Assembly: GCA_036936605.1 (NCBI GenBank)
Contig: JAUPFV010000005.1
Span: 76,520,885 to 76,584,884, forward strand
DNA from: Limnanthes douglasii subsp. nivea
Lineage: Eukaryota; Streptophyta; Magnoliopsida; Brassicales; Limnanthaceae
DNA: 64,000 bases
Reading direction: 5' to 3'
Shown here one piece after another: positions 45,140 to 57,603 of this stretch. Position numbers and translations under genes: made by a program. The notes under the pieces are model-generated. The model made no database searches. It saw nothing but the letters and a program-made list of their open reading frames with translations, and was not told the DNA's origin. Each line of letters starts with the position of its first letter. Position 1 is the first letter of the stretch.

Positions 45140-45520
45140 TTATGAAGGTGTTGGATATGAGATTTGGGGTGGTGCTAGTAGTACCATCCGAGGTAGTGCC
45201 ATCCGAGTTGCGTTCCCCGTGGGCCCTGATGCTGTTGTGAAAAATGAAGAGTTTTTATCTCCAAGATTTAACCACGTTTCTCTAGATTTTTGTTTAAAAA
45301 AGGATTCCTCGGCACGACTGTAAAAAATAAAGGTTTTGGCAGCGTCCCGTTCGTTGAAGATGAGAGAACTATCAGAAGAGTTAAGAGCCACGACTTGTTG
45401 GGCCTTAATGAGAGTGGATTGAACCTCATCGACTCTATGGCTGATGTTACTATGTTCCCGCCTGTTTAGGGCAACGAGCGAGTGGGAGAGTCTGGTAAGT
45501 TTAGTAACAATAGATTTCAT
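45140..45520 (-). pseudogene. LINE linker between endonuclease and RT
   Basis: HSLVALNRREHSNISHRVDE and ESFFKQKSRETWLNLGDKNS: the conserved EE.FFKQKSR..WL..GD.N..FF block of plant LINE ORF2. Confidence 0.9.
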
Positions 45521-45901
45521 AGAACTTCTAGTGCAGGGGAGGTTCCAACTAGTGGAAACCAGGTCCTAGAAACTAGGGTGGTACTACCACATGCTGAAGT
45601 ATTTAAAAGGCCATGGGCTGGTTTCAAAGGGTGTTTCTAGGTAAATGATGATGGAGGTGTGGTTTGACGCTCAGGGAGAGTCGAAATGAGTAAAATAATT
45701 CAAAAATGTGTTATCCTAGAGGCAATTGACAAGGGCTCTGTCAATTCTAAAGGAAATGTGATTTTCAATTCAGCTGTTAAACCAAGAGAATATGAACCCG
45801 GTAGAACAAAGGTCGTCAAGGTCACAAGAGTGACAACACTAATTGAAATTGGCAATAGAGTTATTCCATCAAGTATCAGAGTTAGATATTTCTTGGGGGT
45901 T

Positions 45902-46339
45902 TCAGATAACATTGAAATCCCCCATGACAATCCAGGGGTTATTGGAGAAGTCCCTAACAATGGATTGAATATCACTCCAAAAGGGGAGACAGCCCGATGG
46001 TTTGTTAAAACCGTAAACGACAGTGAGGTTAAACATGCTGTTTTTTCTAATCCATTTTACACTATAATGGATGGTTTGAGCTGTTGAGCTCTTGAAGGAG
46101 ATATTAAACACACTTGGGTTCCAAGCGATCCAAATTCTAACATAATGGTGGTTGGTGCGATTGGTGTGAAAATGCCACCAAGGCAGCATGATTTTCATAA
46201 TCAAGCTTACATTTTTAGAATTAACTTTTGTTTCGAGCAAACAAATAACATTGATGCTATTCGCGAAAATAAAATTACTAACGTACTTTTGGAGAATGGG
46301 ATCATTTAACCCTCTCACATTCCAACAATCTATTCGCAT
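45902..46339 (-). pseudogene. LINE apurinic-type endonuclease
   Basis: Begins MRIDCWNVRGLNDP with catalytic-region motifs CLLETKV and VMGDFNVI. Open for 145 codons; the remainder is frameshifted below 45902. Confidence 0.92.
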
Positions 46340-46345
46340 TAAAGT

Positions 46346-46689
46346 AAATTCAATTCAAGTTTAAGGGGGATTAGTACAACACTGGGGTTTCCTTATACAT
46401 ACTTGTTCTAGACGAAGTGGATCCGATTTGCATTCTAGGTGACGTTATTCCCGTGGATGAACGTTTCACGGTCGATATGGCCAATTTGGCCTACTACAGA
46501 ACTGTTGTTGGCAATGATGAGACTTTTGGTCCAACCAGACCTGTTTTTTCATGGTGCAGAGGTTGTCTTGGTTTGGTTTGGTTGGTTTGGTCCAACTCAT
46601 TGCGGGTTCAAAATATTGACAAAAAAGATTTTATTGGCTTGATATTAGTGACCCTTTATCATGGTTGATTCTAAAGAGTTTGTAAAAAG
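46346..46689. other. Unassigned stretch between LINE and E5
   Basis: A plus-strand frame at 46417-46668 is unrecognised. It may be LINE 5' sequence. Confidence 0.4.
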
Positions 46690-46699
46690 TGTGATACCT

Positions 46700-47636
46700 G
46701 AGAACGATTTTCTAATACCATACATATGCCAGTAGTACCACTTGAATCAATCTCTGAAGTGTTTCCATTCTGTAGATAGGGGCTTGATTTAGTTGCGTCA
46801 TTACCTATGGCTTTAACGGGCGACAAACTATCATAATGAATATTGATTATTTTTCTAAGTGGATAAATGATCAACCTCTCCCTAGAACAAAATTAACATA
46901 TCTTATCAATTTTATTTTATCTAACATTTGTTGTAGGTCCGGGAGTGTAATTTATTTTTATCATATATAATGGCCCTCAACTCGATAACAAGGGCATGCA
47001 AGCTTTCTGTTCCTCCACAGGGTAGCTGACATTGTGTTTCATCACTGTTTCACCTACAAGCTAACATAAAAATTGGATTCACAAATAGAACTATCCTTGA
47101 TGGCTTAATAAAGACTATGGAGGGGGTTGCTGGAAAATAGCCAAATTATCTCCAAGAAGTGTTAGGGGATTACCGAATAACCCCTTAAGAAGCGACACAG
47201 GAGTAACCTCCCGCTTTGGTTTACGAGATGGACGTTGTAACCCTTGATGAAGCAATATTCCCACCCTACAGGGTGATATATTATTTAGCAGCTAGCGATG
47301 ATGAAGGTGGAAGGTCTAAACTTGACCTGATCGAAGAAAAAAGAACAAAGGCACATCAACGTGTCACTGATTATCAGATTTTAATGCAATATCGATATGC
47401 ATCTAAAATAGTTCGAAGGTAATTTAAAGTTGGGGATAAGGTCCCAAGGAAAGTATTCTTGCACATTAAAGATAAGAAGCTGGCAAGATGATGCCAAATT
47501 GGGAGGGACCTTATTGAGTGATCAAAAGGGTAAAGCCAGGAACGTACCAGCTGATAAACAAAGAAGGAAGGACACTTCAACATCCTTGGAATATCGAGAA
47601 TTTGAAATTGTATTAGGAATGATATGTAAATTGTAA
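46700..47636 (+). pseudogene. E5 integrase remnant
   Basis: VVPLESISEVFPF, VASLPMALTGDK, then YNGPQLDNKGMQAFC near 46965-47010 and a C-terminal part (LDLIEEKRTKAHQRVTDYQI, FKVGDKVPRKVFLHIKDKK) ending near 47640. TTDNGPQ reads IYNGPQ, and multiple stops occur. Confidence 0.85.
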
Positions 47637-47665
47637 AATTTTCAATCGAACATGTAATAACTAGT

Positions 47666-47714
47666 GACATGTTATTTCCTACCTAGGTGGCACATAAAGG
47701 TTTTAGGGAGGTGC
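47666..47714 (+). ncRNA. Conserved structured block 3' of E5 integrase, decayed
   Basis: GACATGTTATTTCCTACC then AAAGGTTTTAGGGAGGTGCC at the usual distance. The terminal stem is partly broken. Confidence 0.45.
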
Positions 47715-47809
47715 CTACATAGCGAGCTGGTAAATACAAGTAATTCTACTTTTATATTTTCTAGACTTTATTTTGGAAGCTTCTAGGAATCTCTGAAATC
47801 AAATTTCAC

Positions 47810-47959
47810 TTTAAAAGATTCCAATAATAGTTAGTCATGTTTAAAAGGTTCCAATATTATTTGGTCATGTTTAAAAGATTCAAACACTAATTGGTCATAT
47901 TTAAAATGTTCAAACATTAGTTAGTTGTGTTTAAAATGTTCCAACCCGAATTGGTCTAT
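47810..47959. repeat. 30-bp tandem repeat, 5 copies, in E5
   Basis: Diverged units starting TTTAAAAGRTTCCAA at 47810, 47840, 47870, 47900 and 47930, between integrase and the antisense ORF. Confidence 0.93.
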
Positions 47960-48189
47960 ACCGGGAAGTCAATAATATTGAAATTATAACGAGATTCAGT
48001 CACTTGCTGAGAAATGATCACCTTTGACCGGGAGAATCCAAAGACATAACTTTAAATAAAAAAGTATACAATAAACAATATGATGGACACATATACTAGC
48101 ATTTATAAAATGCGATATAAGAACATAAAATTCCATAGGCTTACATGGACATGCAAATTAAAGAAGGTACATAAAAAAACATCGAAAAC

Positions 48190-48911
48190 ATAAAATGATG
48201 TTATTCAACATCATTGGGTTTTCTCCAGACTGATTCTCTTGGGAGCCCCACTAGTAAAAATAACACTTTTACAGTCTTTCTCTAAAAATTTTCCTTTCTC
48301 AGATACATTTTCATATGGTTCTTCATCATCCTAAAATGAAATATCGCCGGGGAGCTTCTCCTTCGGGATCATATCTAAGTAAGATCATAAGTACAACTCC
48401 AGAAATATTTTGTGAAAATGTAAAAGCCATTGCAGATTTGACACCAGCGTCGCGCCGATCCAGGGATGACTTTCATTTATGCTCTAATACCATCTTCAGC
48501 ATGACAATCGTAAGTTTAGTCATGTCAATTAGAAATCCAGAGTTTAGTGTTGCGAGCAGACTTTTAACCTAACATGCCTAGTGTTCATCCCTAACTATTT
48601 TGCATTTTTTATCCGACGTGCTCTGTTGATGGAATGAATACCTTCCACGATACTTAGAGTCCTCTTCTAGTTCTAATGTGGTAATTTCAAAGCATGCAAT
48701 TGACTCTTTAGTTTTGTCTAGATCCATTTTTGGCTCTACTATCCTCTTCTCAAACTTTGCAAGAGGGCAACAAAAGCATCCTTTTCAACAAGTTGAAACG
48801 ATCCAGGGCTGGTAGAGTGTGATCTTTGTTGGTTTTCTATTGGTAGATTGGTGAGTGTGTTTTTGGGGATTAAGTGTTCGGGTGGTCAACCAAAGTGGTA
48901 AACCTCATATT
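48190..48911 (-). pseudogene. E5 antisense ORF remnant, C-terminal part
   Basis: Minus strand shows charged coiled-coil sequence (LAKFEKRIVEPKMDLDKTKE) and an acidic tail (DDEEPYENVSEKGK) with stops. The element continues beyond the Pack-MULE at 50627. Confidence 0.45.
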
Positions 48912-48920
48912 GATAACTTC
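48912..48920. repeat. Pack-MULE target-site duplication, left (GATAACTTC)
   Basis: Matches 50618-50626 (GATAACTTT) at eight of nine bases; 9 bp is typical of Mutator-like elements. Confidence 0.85.
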
Positions 48921-49348
48921 GGGTAAAAAACACCAGTCGTCCTTCACGTTTGCCATTTGTAACAAGTTGGTCCCTTTCCTTTGGGGTTGTAATAAAGCGG
49001 TCCCTCATGTTTCAAAAACTATAATAAAATCATCATTTTCGGCTTCAACCCAATTTTTATTCCCTTAATACCTTTTGACCAGCCACATCAGCGATCTACG
49101 TAGGACGCTGATGTGGCAACGGTAAAAAAATAAAAAATAGAATTTACTTTTACCCAATCCTTTTACCCTATTATACCCGGCCCAATCAAATTAAATAACC
49201 CGATTACCCATTATATTTCTATTATCCAGCCCAACTTCTAATCTGAAATCTAATCGAATCCTTAATCCCTCCCCTCTTTCCCAACCCTAATTTCTTATTT
49301 TCCCTCTCTTACATCTTTTCCCTTCCCTCTTCGCCAAACATAACAATG
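48921..49348 (+). repeat. Left terminal inverted repeat of the Pack-MULE
   Basis: Complementary to 50171-50617 with scattered mismatches and small indels; contains CCACATCAGCG and a T/C-rich inner part. Confidence 0.92.
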
Positions 49349-49823
49349 GTGAAGAGCATAGAATAGTACAATTTCACTTGTGCAGTCTTTAAATTATCCA
49401 GGAAGTCAGTGGAATCTAGCCATCAGATCTATACGAAATAGTGCATTTAAATTATCCAAAATTTAGAATGTCAATGCTTGGGATAATTTGAGAGATGCAT
49501 TTTGAAATGGATGTTTCTTTTTCCTTACCCATAACTTGTAGTTAAAATAAACTGCAAAACCAAATAGTTTATCAAACCCAGAACACCATCAAAAGACAAC
49601 AAAAAAAATCAATGTTTTAGACAACATAATATCATAGCCAAACTGGGCAGTATCAAAGGTCAAAGAGCGGTATGAATCAATTCAATCCTCCGAGAAATTA
49701 CATAAAATACAAAACATGTCCTCTTCCTACACCTTCGACTGAGCCGAATCTTTGCCCACTTATTTTCTCTTTTGGAATTTAAGAAATCTCAAATCTCTTC
49801 TCCTCTAATTTTTGACATTTTGA

Positions 49824-50098
49824 TCACTTTTTATTTTGTTGTACTTGCTCTTTTGTAGCAGGTCTTCGATTCCGTGTAGAAGCAAACTCTCCAAATTTAT
49901 GACCAACCTTATCTTCGGTGATTTTACAACGAACAAGATTTTCCCATTGTAAATTTTCACAGAGCAACCAACGAATTCCGGTAAAATAGAAGATCTACGT
50001 GACCAAATTGTTTTGTTTACCAGAAGATCTCTATTCTTCTTCATTCTCATCAGGAATGCATCAACAAAAATTCCCTTCCATATGGATCGTCGTGACAT
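49824..50098 (-). pseudogene. rps19: Mitochondrial-type ribosomal protein S19, frameshifted, inside the Pack-MULE
   Basis: Begins MSRRSIWKGIFVDAFLMRMK and continues WSRRSSILPEFVGCSVKIYNGK, the plant mitochondrial S19 sequence. A one-base deletion near 49936 shifts the frame; in the alternate frame RCKITEDKVGHKFGEFAST follows, ending at a TGA at 49824-49826 after about 91 codons in all. S19 is a small-subunit protein. The tail differs from the mitochondrial form I recall, so the source may be a nuclear copy. Upstream an in-frame stop precedes the ATG, so no fused transit peptide is visible. Confidence 0.9.
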
Positions 50099-50170
50099 GA
50101 CTTCTTTTGGATCGCTATATTATTCAAAGCAGAGCTGAACACGTTTAGATAAGAGTACACGTTTGGGTCG

Positions 50171-50617
50171 CCATTGTTATGATTGGCGAAGAGGGAAGGT
50201 AAAAGATGTAAGTGAGGGAAAAGAAGAAATTAGGGTTGGGAAAAAGGGAAAATATTAGGTATTCAGGAGAGAAAGGGGGATTTGATTAGATTTCGGGTTA
50301 GAAGTTGGATTGGATAATAGAAATATAATGGGTAATCGAGTTATTTAATTTGATTGGACTGAGTTTAATAGGGTAAAAGGACTAGGTAAAAGTAAATTCT
50401 GTTTTTATTTTTTTTACCGTTGCCACATCAACGTCCTAAGTGGATCACTGATGTCGCTGGTCAAAGGGTATTAAGGGAATAAAAATCAGGTTGGGGTCAA
50501 AAATGATGATTTTATTATAGTTTTTAAACATGAGGGACCGCTTTATTACAACCCCAAAGGAAAGGGACCAACTTGTTACAAGTGGCAAACGTGAAGGACG
50601 ACTGGTGTTTTTTACCC
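50171..50617 (-). repeat. Right terminal inverted repeat of the Pack-MULE
   Basis: Inverted partner of 48921-49348. Confidence 0.92.
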
Positions 50618-50626
50618 GATAACTTT
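50618..50626. repeat. Pack-MULE target-site duplication, right (GATAACTTT)
   Basis: One mismatch to 48912-48920. Confidence 0.85.
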
Positions 50627-51603
50627 AGAGTTATGACCCTGATATTAGTCTTCAGTAACCGTGATAACCTCGTTAATTGTGTTCGAAGACATGCCAACCT
50701 TATTTCCAGCAGCCGCACTCTTTCGAACCACAAACTTCTCTTTCCATTCACCTTTTTTGACACCCTATTTACCTTTCACGTTATGTTTTAATTTTTTAAT
50801 TTTCAGGGGAAGCGCCTCTTTTTTTTGTCCCAATCGTCATCAGATCAGCACTCTCGGATGCGCCACAATAAAATATCTTGATAATCAAACTAGGTCATTC
50901 ATTTAGAATCCCGATAATTCTCCTCGACTTTCTTGGCTATCCACAACCAGTCTGAAAGGGTATTGTCAAGAGGAAACATAAAAAAAAGAGATAAGTTGAA
51001 AGAATAAAAAAGTTACCTCGAACAAGTAGTCTGGATAACTCCGATGACAGGTGTGTGGCAACAAAGATCTTCTAGCTCAGGTTGAAGAAGCAAAAAATAA
51101 GGGTTTCTAAGAGAATATTATGCAGCGACGATCTCTCTGAAACTGAAGTTTACGATCGTCAGAGAAAAATGAATCTACTATTTCTCTCTTTATGTCTATA
51201 ATCAGTAAAAAGTGAGAAAGTGAGAGAGCAAAAATTAATTTATAGAAGAGGCTTCAAAATCCCAACGGACACTTGCATTGGGAAGCAGAAACAATCCTTT
51301 TTTCACCATCCTCACACGCTTCATCATGACACATGTGCGCAAACTTACCACACGTTATGTAGAAAGTCCACGAGTGATGAAGACGCAGTTGGTGGAACTG
51401 GTACAGTCGTACCCATGCCATTTTGGACAACAAAGCCAATCACAATGCTGAAAACCCTAGCAAAAATAGTCGAAAGCAAAATTTCCCAACCCAGTCTGAC
51501 CCTTTCCATTTTGGACCACAAAGCCAATCACATTGAGTGGCACTAGTACAGATAAATTTGTAATAGCACAAAAACTAGTCATCTTTAAGATTTCTTTGCG
51601 ACT
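50627..51603 (-). pseudogene. E5 antisense ORF remnant, right of the Pack-MULE, and 3' internal region
   Basis: The first few hundred bases have Lys/Arg-rich minus-strand coding traces with stops; beyond about 51000 nothing is recognised except a 30-bp direct repeat (51418-51447 and 51506-51535, two mismatches; CCATTTTGGACMACAAAGCC). Confidence 0.35.
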
Positions 51604-51614
51604 AGGTGGGCTAC
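51604..51614 (+). other. E5 polypurine tract region
   Basis: AGGTGGGCTAC directly before the LTR. The GGGCTAC end is shared with E2 and E7 on their own strands. Confidence 0.6.
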
Positions 51615-51946
51615 TGATAAGGGTAGGATCTATTCGACCCAAATGTCGAACCAATTAAAATATTAGGTCGACATTTATTTTATCATATAAGCCCAATAAA
51701 TCTATGACATTGAGGGTGCTTTATGTAATAAAGAAGAAATGTATTTTAATTTAGTAAGTCAATGAGGTGGATTAGCTAATAAATAGACTAGTTATGTAGG
51801 ATCAAAGGCTTAGCACCATCACTATATAAGGCAATATACATTTTATTGGAAATGATGAACAATTATTACTTTATTTCTACTTTTGGAAGTTTCTCTCTTT
51901 AAAATTTATGTCTTAAATATCTCTCTAGAACTTATGTGCGACCCCA
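51615..51946 (+). repeat. E5 3' LTR
   Basis: Begins TGATAAGGGTAGG and ends GCGACCCCA. A TATA box (CACTATATAAGGC) stands at about 51820. The 3' limit is tentative. Confidence 0.65.
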
Positions 51947-53649
51947 AAATATGATACATTTACCCCTCGAATATTTTTAGAAGTCATTTAACATGATTAA
52001 GCTAATTTATTTTTGATGGGATGTGAATGTTGATGTCATGAGTAATACCCCATTTGAATTGAATTATTTTCTCTTCTTTCACTTTAGATTCGTGGACATA
52101 TAAAATTTTGTTTTTAGAAGTATTGGTAAAAAATTAACTTCCTTAGTGTCGACTTGATTAGAGATGATGCAATCTCAGGGGTAAAAGTTTAGTTGGATCT
52201 TGATCTTCATCATGTTCATTTGTAATTAAAGGTATATATGGTTTTTGAGGAATAGTTATACTTTTTTTCCTTTTATCTTTTTGTTAGTTTTGGGTGTGTT
52301 ATGTTTGAAGGGATTTGTTCAGTTTCCAAGAGTTCGATATCATATATACATTACTGAATGACGAAGATGATGATGAAGTCTCAAAACATATAATATATGA
52401 TGATCTAGCATCCTCTTCCCATTGACCACTTAGTCGGCCATTTTGAAAATTCGACGGTTCATTTTTAAAATTCGATTATCTTGCTATTACATTTAAACTA
52501 GTGGATGAGGAATGAAAATAAAATGTTAGACGATGGATTAGGAAAATGTCGTCTAATTCTAACTATACTAATTACTCCTACTTTAACTAATTATCTTAGT
52601 TAACTAATCTAGATAAAATGAAATTGAGGAAAACTATACCCGAGCGTATGAAGAATAAAAGTTGGATATTGGATAATGGACTAATAAAGTGTCATCTTTA
52701 TAAAACAATTTTAGAATTAAAAGTTAAAGAGAGAAACTCTAGGAAGCAAGAGTGTAAAAAAGTGAAAATGGAAAAATTACTTTATTTATATCTTATATAG
52801 ATTTATGAATAATAGTCGTTGATCTAAAAAATGAGTCGATATGAAATGTTAAAACAATTAGAAACAAGGTGTCATAAGCAAATTGATGAAAGATAAAAAA
52901 TGAAAAAAAACATCATTATTTTATTATTTTAAAATTAACATATATAAATAATAGAATTTAAAAATATTAAATTAAAAGCAATATAAATTTTATCTTTCTT
53001 GTTTTTTGGATAATCCTTAAACATATAAATATATTGAAAGACTATGGGGCTTCTGATAAAGTTATATGCCGCTGGGACATCGTTATCCTTATTAGGAAAA
53101 TATAAGGATTCATTAAGGTATGAGTATCGGCTAAATGCACTATTTAAACTGTCTACTGTAAGAGAATTCAAAGTATGAGATACGAGGAAGATCTAAAGTG
53201 ATGGTTAAAAGACGGAAGCGTTGCAAAATAACTAAGGTAAAGCGCCGACTAAAGGAAATATCTTGTAGCCAACACTTCGAATATAATTAACATATGAAGA
53301 TGAAGGTAGAAAGTATGATATGATTATTAAATAAAGATGACGGGAAATAAGTGACTTCAAGGATATATAAATGATGGAAAATACTTAAAGTTGATACATG
53401 GACGGAAGAAGATTGGGGAAGTTTCAAAAGAATGAATTTGTTTTACAAAATTAACCATAAAAGTTGGAGGGTAAAATTATAATTATTATAATAGATGGCT
53501 AACATGTGTCATAAGATAAACATCTCACTCATCTCAAATAATCCAGGTTTAAAATTAATATATATGATGTAATCATTACGAAGATGGTTGACTAACTGAT
53601 TGAATATTCACATAATACATTTCTCTCTAATTTTTTTTGATTTTACTAG
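51947..53649. other. Unassigned AT-rich stretch
   Basis: No reading frame, tandem repeat or terminal repeat that I can support. Confidence 0.5.
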
Positions 53650-53929
53650 TATAAATCACTTGACATTAGTTGACGAAGACTTTCCTTCATCAACTGCCTT
53701 AGCTATCTACTGTTTCTCCTAATAATGAGAACCGAAGTACTAGACTATTATGCTCTATCACATGTACTTAATTTCTCTGGTTATGAACAACCTTGTCATG
53801 TAAATTGATTTTAGGAATATACCCAAATCATCACAATATTTTATTTTTGGTGTCTTTGATTCTTCAACTATATTTAGGTTGCCCTCGTAGATAACTATCT
53901 AATTAAATATTATATTCTTCCTTCTTATA

Positions 53930-54735
53930 ATTTTTTAATTTTTGCATCCCAAAATTTATAGCCAAAATCATCGTCTCCTTAACCAATAAGGAATTGTTTG
54001 TTGGATTCAAGATGAAGTTTGTTTATAGCATTAAAATTCAGGTGTATATATGACAAACAACCAAGTATTTTCAACAAAGAAATATTTTTCTCTTTACCAC
54101 TCTATACTTCCTCTAGCAATTTAAAATTCAATGGGAATGATGTTCCTCAATTGATCAGATAACTTGTAGTGTTTTGCATCGGCCCAAAAACATTTGGCAA
54201 ACTAATATGCAATCTCATGCTTCTAACATACTCATTTAGGTTATGATTCTGATTCTATTTGTAACACAGAACTCTCTAAAACCACTATCCACATATTTAC
54301 CCACATTATATGATCTTAGACACTTCAATTTCAAATATGTCTCACTCTATACCATGGTTTTCCATTTTTTAAATACATCAAATACATCACCTTTATTTAA
54401 AATTTTTTTTATACCTTTCTAGTCGAGTCATAAAATATGTGATATAGTATAATAAGTCACCAAGTGATTAAACTCGAGATAGTCCCCATCAATAATATGC
54501 ATTAACTCAAACTTTTTTGGTTTCGAAGCTTTACCGTATTTTACAAAGCTAACTTTATTATGCTTTCCAAGTACAAAGCATTCACACCTACCTATATTAA
54601 TGGTCTTCAATTTTGGGATTTTTCCGTTTAACTTAAGTACCTTCATAATATTCTCAGTCATATGTCCAAGTCTTCGGTTCCATAAAGTATCAGTAGAGTC
54701 AGTAACTGTAACTGTATATACTTAAATATGTGTAT
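53930..54735 (-). pseudogene. copia integrase region
   Basis: GAG-pre-integrase segment MTENIMKVLKLNGKIPKL ... CECFVLGKHNKVSF at 54660-54480, then integrase C-terminal traces (TTSYLIN, PLNFKLLEEV, LKILGCLSYIHL) at about 54230-54030. The catalytic centre is not discernible. Confidence 0.78.
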
Positions 54736-54954
54736 ACTATTGTCGTACCAATAGTAGATAAAGTATATTAGACTGTAATACATATTACATGTCTTTTAAG
54801 CACTAGACACTACCATTTCTCCCTTAATCACCTTTCATCTATCACTACCAAAATAAATATTATGTCATTCATCATCAAGTTGCACAATAGAAATTAAACT
54901 TATATTTAACTGGTGAGTAATTCTAACTTTATAGAGTTACAAAACAGTTCTGTT

Positions 54955-55985
54955 ATCCTATTTAAGCTTCATATTTTCAATAAATACTGTATGAAGTGGT
55001 CTAGTATCGGCTAAATAAACAATTTCAAAATTACATGTAGTATAATTTACAAATATTTTTCGGTTTGAAGTGTTATGCCAAAAATATCTAGAGTCGAGAA
55101 CCCAAGAGTCCTTGGGAATTTCAACAGTAAGCAGTAAGACATCTTGTACGGTCTTTTTACAAGACCTCTGTATGTGTCCCATCTGGATACAGTTCCAACA
55201 TCTAACTGGATCCCGTGAATCTTTAGATTGGTTATGGCTTCATCGTATTCTTGCTTTAGATCTTCATTTATTATGATTTTTCTTAGATGATTAGCCTCTT
55301 TATTCAACGTTAAAGATGATATCATTATTTGTACACTCACAAGAATTTTTCCTTCAAACTTCTTCACCGAGAATCAGATCGCATATGTCACTATACCTTA
55401 TTTTTCCTTATTGGCAGAATTACTTACGATAATTCTCACAACTTCCAAATTCTTGGGTAGAGAAGACAAAAGTATTATGACACGTATTTTTTCATCAAAT
55501 TCGATTGCAGTGGATGATAGATCATTTACGATTTTACTGTACTCATTTATATTTTTAGTAACTAAAACCTCTTATGTCATGTTCAATATGAAAAGTTTGT
55601 TCATCAAGTGCACCTTGTTGTTCGCCAAAATTTTTCATACATACTCGCCAAGACAGCCGTAAAACCAGGAACCGAATTTTCTTTCATAATATTTTGAGCG
55701 ACTAACTTGGCTATGGTCAACTAAATAAACTATAGAACCTTACAATCCATAGCTTTCCTCAAATATCTCATCCAATTTATTGAAACTATAAGTTGTTGCT
55801 GCAAGTTTCTCCCATAGAGATAATCTTCCATATGCATCCTCCAATACGTGAGGTTTGACCCGTCAAGCTTTTTGATTGTAGCACCTCCAAATCCGATTGC
55901 AACATCCCCAGATGTGACTACAAACTCAAATGATTTCGTTTGTTTTCTCTATTGTTTTGTCTTATTCTTCTTCTTTTGCCATCGA
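54955..55985 (-). pseudogene. copia gag and protease
   Basis: Copia gag traces (LWEKLAATTYS, INEYSKIVNDLSS, VIILLSSLPKNLE), a perfect CWNCIQMGHIQRSC zinc knuckle (C-x2-C-x4-H-x4-C) near 55190-55150, then protease WVLDSRYFWHNTSNRKIF (DSG changed to DSR). Confidence 0.82.
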
Positions 55986-56020
55986 TTTTCCCAGATTCTT
56001 CAAAAAACAATTTACGAGTC

Positions 56021-56034
56021 CTGCTCTAATACTA
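56021..56034 (-). other. copia primer-binding site, decayed
   Basis: Minus strand TAGTATTAGAGCAG against the usual TGGTATCAGAGC complementary to initiator tRNA-Met; TGTTAT at 56038 may mark the LTR edge. Confidence 0.6.
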
Positions 56035-56037
56035 GTT

Positions 56038-57603
56038 GTTATGAATCAATGCAAAAAAAAAACACAATAATGTTACTTTATTCACTCAAAATAGACTAAG
56101 TCCAAAAAGCACTATAATTTTCATTTTAACAGAATTGAAAATGTTTGCAATGATCCACAATCCTAATAGAATTGATAAAATATATAATGACATATTAGAA
56201 CATAAAATACATTAAAACAATTTAAAAAAAATATAAAAATAGAATAAAAAATCATAATATAATAAATAAAAACACTTCAGACATTAAAAAACTTCGTCCT
56301 TTTTATTCTAATATTTTGCAAATATGAAACAAATGATACACTACCAAACTCCACATAAACCTAACCAAAACAGTTTTATTTCGTTTAAAGAACTTTAAAC
56401 ATTTTGTAAATCTTTCTATCACATTAATTTGGTTGCAATCATGTTAAACCAAATCAAATAAACGGTAAAATAATATTAAAACTAATATACATATTTTAAA
56501 GCCATGCAAAAAAAAACAAGCAGATATTAGCAATTGAAGAGAGCTTTAAAACATTATATCAATAAATAAAATAAATATTATAATTTTAATGTTAAAATAT
56601 TAAACAATTTAAATATAGTATAGTTAATAAATATTTAAACTATTTAATCATTTTTGTGATGAATCATATTAATACTGTTATATATATATATATATATATT
56701 CAAGCAACGCTTTAAATAATATATAATGTTTTATTTATCGATTTTAGCAACAGTTAGTCTTTTAATTAAAAAAATATCGTAGGAGTTTTTTGGTTATCCA
56801 TTTGGTATCAAATTAATTTCGTGCATGATGATTAATATAAGACTATCATGTGACACTATACTTAATAAAAATATGTTTCATTCGTAGTTTTTCGACTTTA
56901 GTTATTATTTTAACTTTTGACCAAATAACAGGATGAAACTACTTATCTTATCTTAAGTGAATTAAACTTAAAATAAATGGAATAATTTCTTTATCACTAG
57001 TCGATGGACTATTGATGACCGCATGACATCATGTATGAACTATGTATCACTAAAATTGATAGTTAGAAGATTATTAATAGTATTATGCTTTGTAATTTCA
57101 AACAACCAAACACGGCCTAATTTTTTTATTACTAATAAACTGAGAATTCTAAGAATTTTTTATTTATGAAACTACACACTTAGTAGGGGAATTTAGTCTC
57201 GAACTATACACTTTTGTGATAGATAGTCTTTCGACTAAAAAATGTTTGGTTTTATTCTGTATGGACTAAAAAACATTTGATTTTAGTTTTTTAACTATCT
57301 ATTTTTGGTAAAATTACTCCTGCGTGCATGTTTATTTAGAAGAATAATTTTATCGAAAATAGAAAGTAAAATGAAAAAATTATCGAAAATTAATAGTCGA
57401 TGGACAATCTATCACAAAAATGGATAGTCAATACACATGATAACTAATTTTATCCAAAATATAGTAAAAAAAGCTATACTTTTAAGTCGATTGACTATTT
57501 GTCATGAAAGTGGATAGTAAGTTACTAATTACTATTAAAAGCTAAAAATGAGCATATTGCAAAATGATTAGATTGTGATTACGGAAGCAGAAAAGGTCTA
57601 ATC
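56038..57603. other. Unassigned AT-rich stretch, probably including the copia LTR
   Basis: The copia LTR should begin here, but its outer end could not be fixed. A (TA)n tract lies at about 56678-56698. Confidence 0.4.

Larger units (their letters stand above)
43000..46345 (-). mobile_element. L1-type LINE, ORF2 remnant
   Basis: Minus strand: endonuclease, linker, reverse transcriptase and C-terminal zinc-knuckle region in plant L1 order. ORF1 is not recognised and no poly-A tail is seen at the left end, which meets a dispersed repeat at 42999. Many stops and frameshifts. Confidence 0.9.
48921..50617. mobile_element. Pack-MULE with captured rps19
   Basis: 1697 bp with long terminal inverted repeats: about 48921-49348 and 50171-50617, starting GGGTAAAAAACACCAGTCGT. 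Flanked by a 9-bp duplication. No transposase; the interior holds an rps19-like gene on the minus strand. Long TIRs, 9-bp duplication and a captured gene fragment define a Pack-MULE. It inserted into the antisense ORF of E5. Confidence 0.9.
46690..51946 (+). mobile_element. Tat-type element E5, 3' part, plus strand
   Basis: Integrase remnant, conserved block, a 5-unit tandem array, a minus-strand antisense ORF remnant interrupted by a Pack-MULE, a PPT and a 3' LTR. Everything 5' of integrase is missing; the LINE stands at that border. Confidence 0.7.
53650..56037 (-). mobile_element. Ty1/copia element relic
   Basis: Minus strand: PBS, gag, zinc knuckle, protease, GAG-pre-integrase domain and part of integrase in copia order, decaying toward 53650. 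RT and RNase H are not recognisable. Confidence 0.82.

Noticed and set aside
46417..46668. An 83-codon plus-strand frame before E5 integrase
   Set aside because: Not recognisable and probably the reverse strand of LINE or element sequence.
49805..50098. rps19 as an intact functional gene
   Set aside because: A one-base deletion shifts the frame midway and it lies inside a Pack-MULE.
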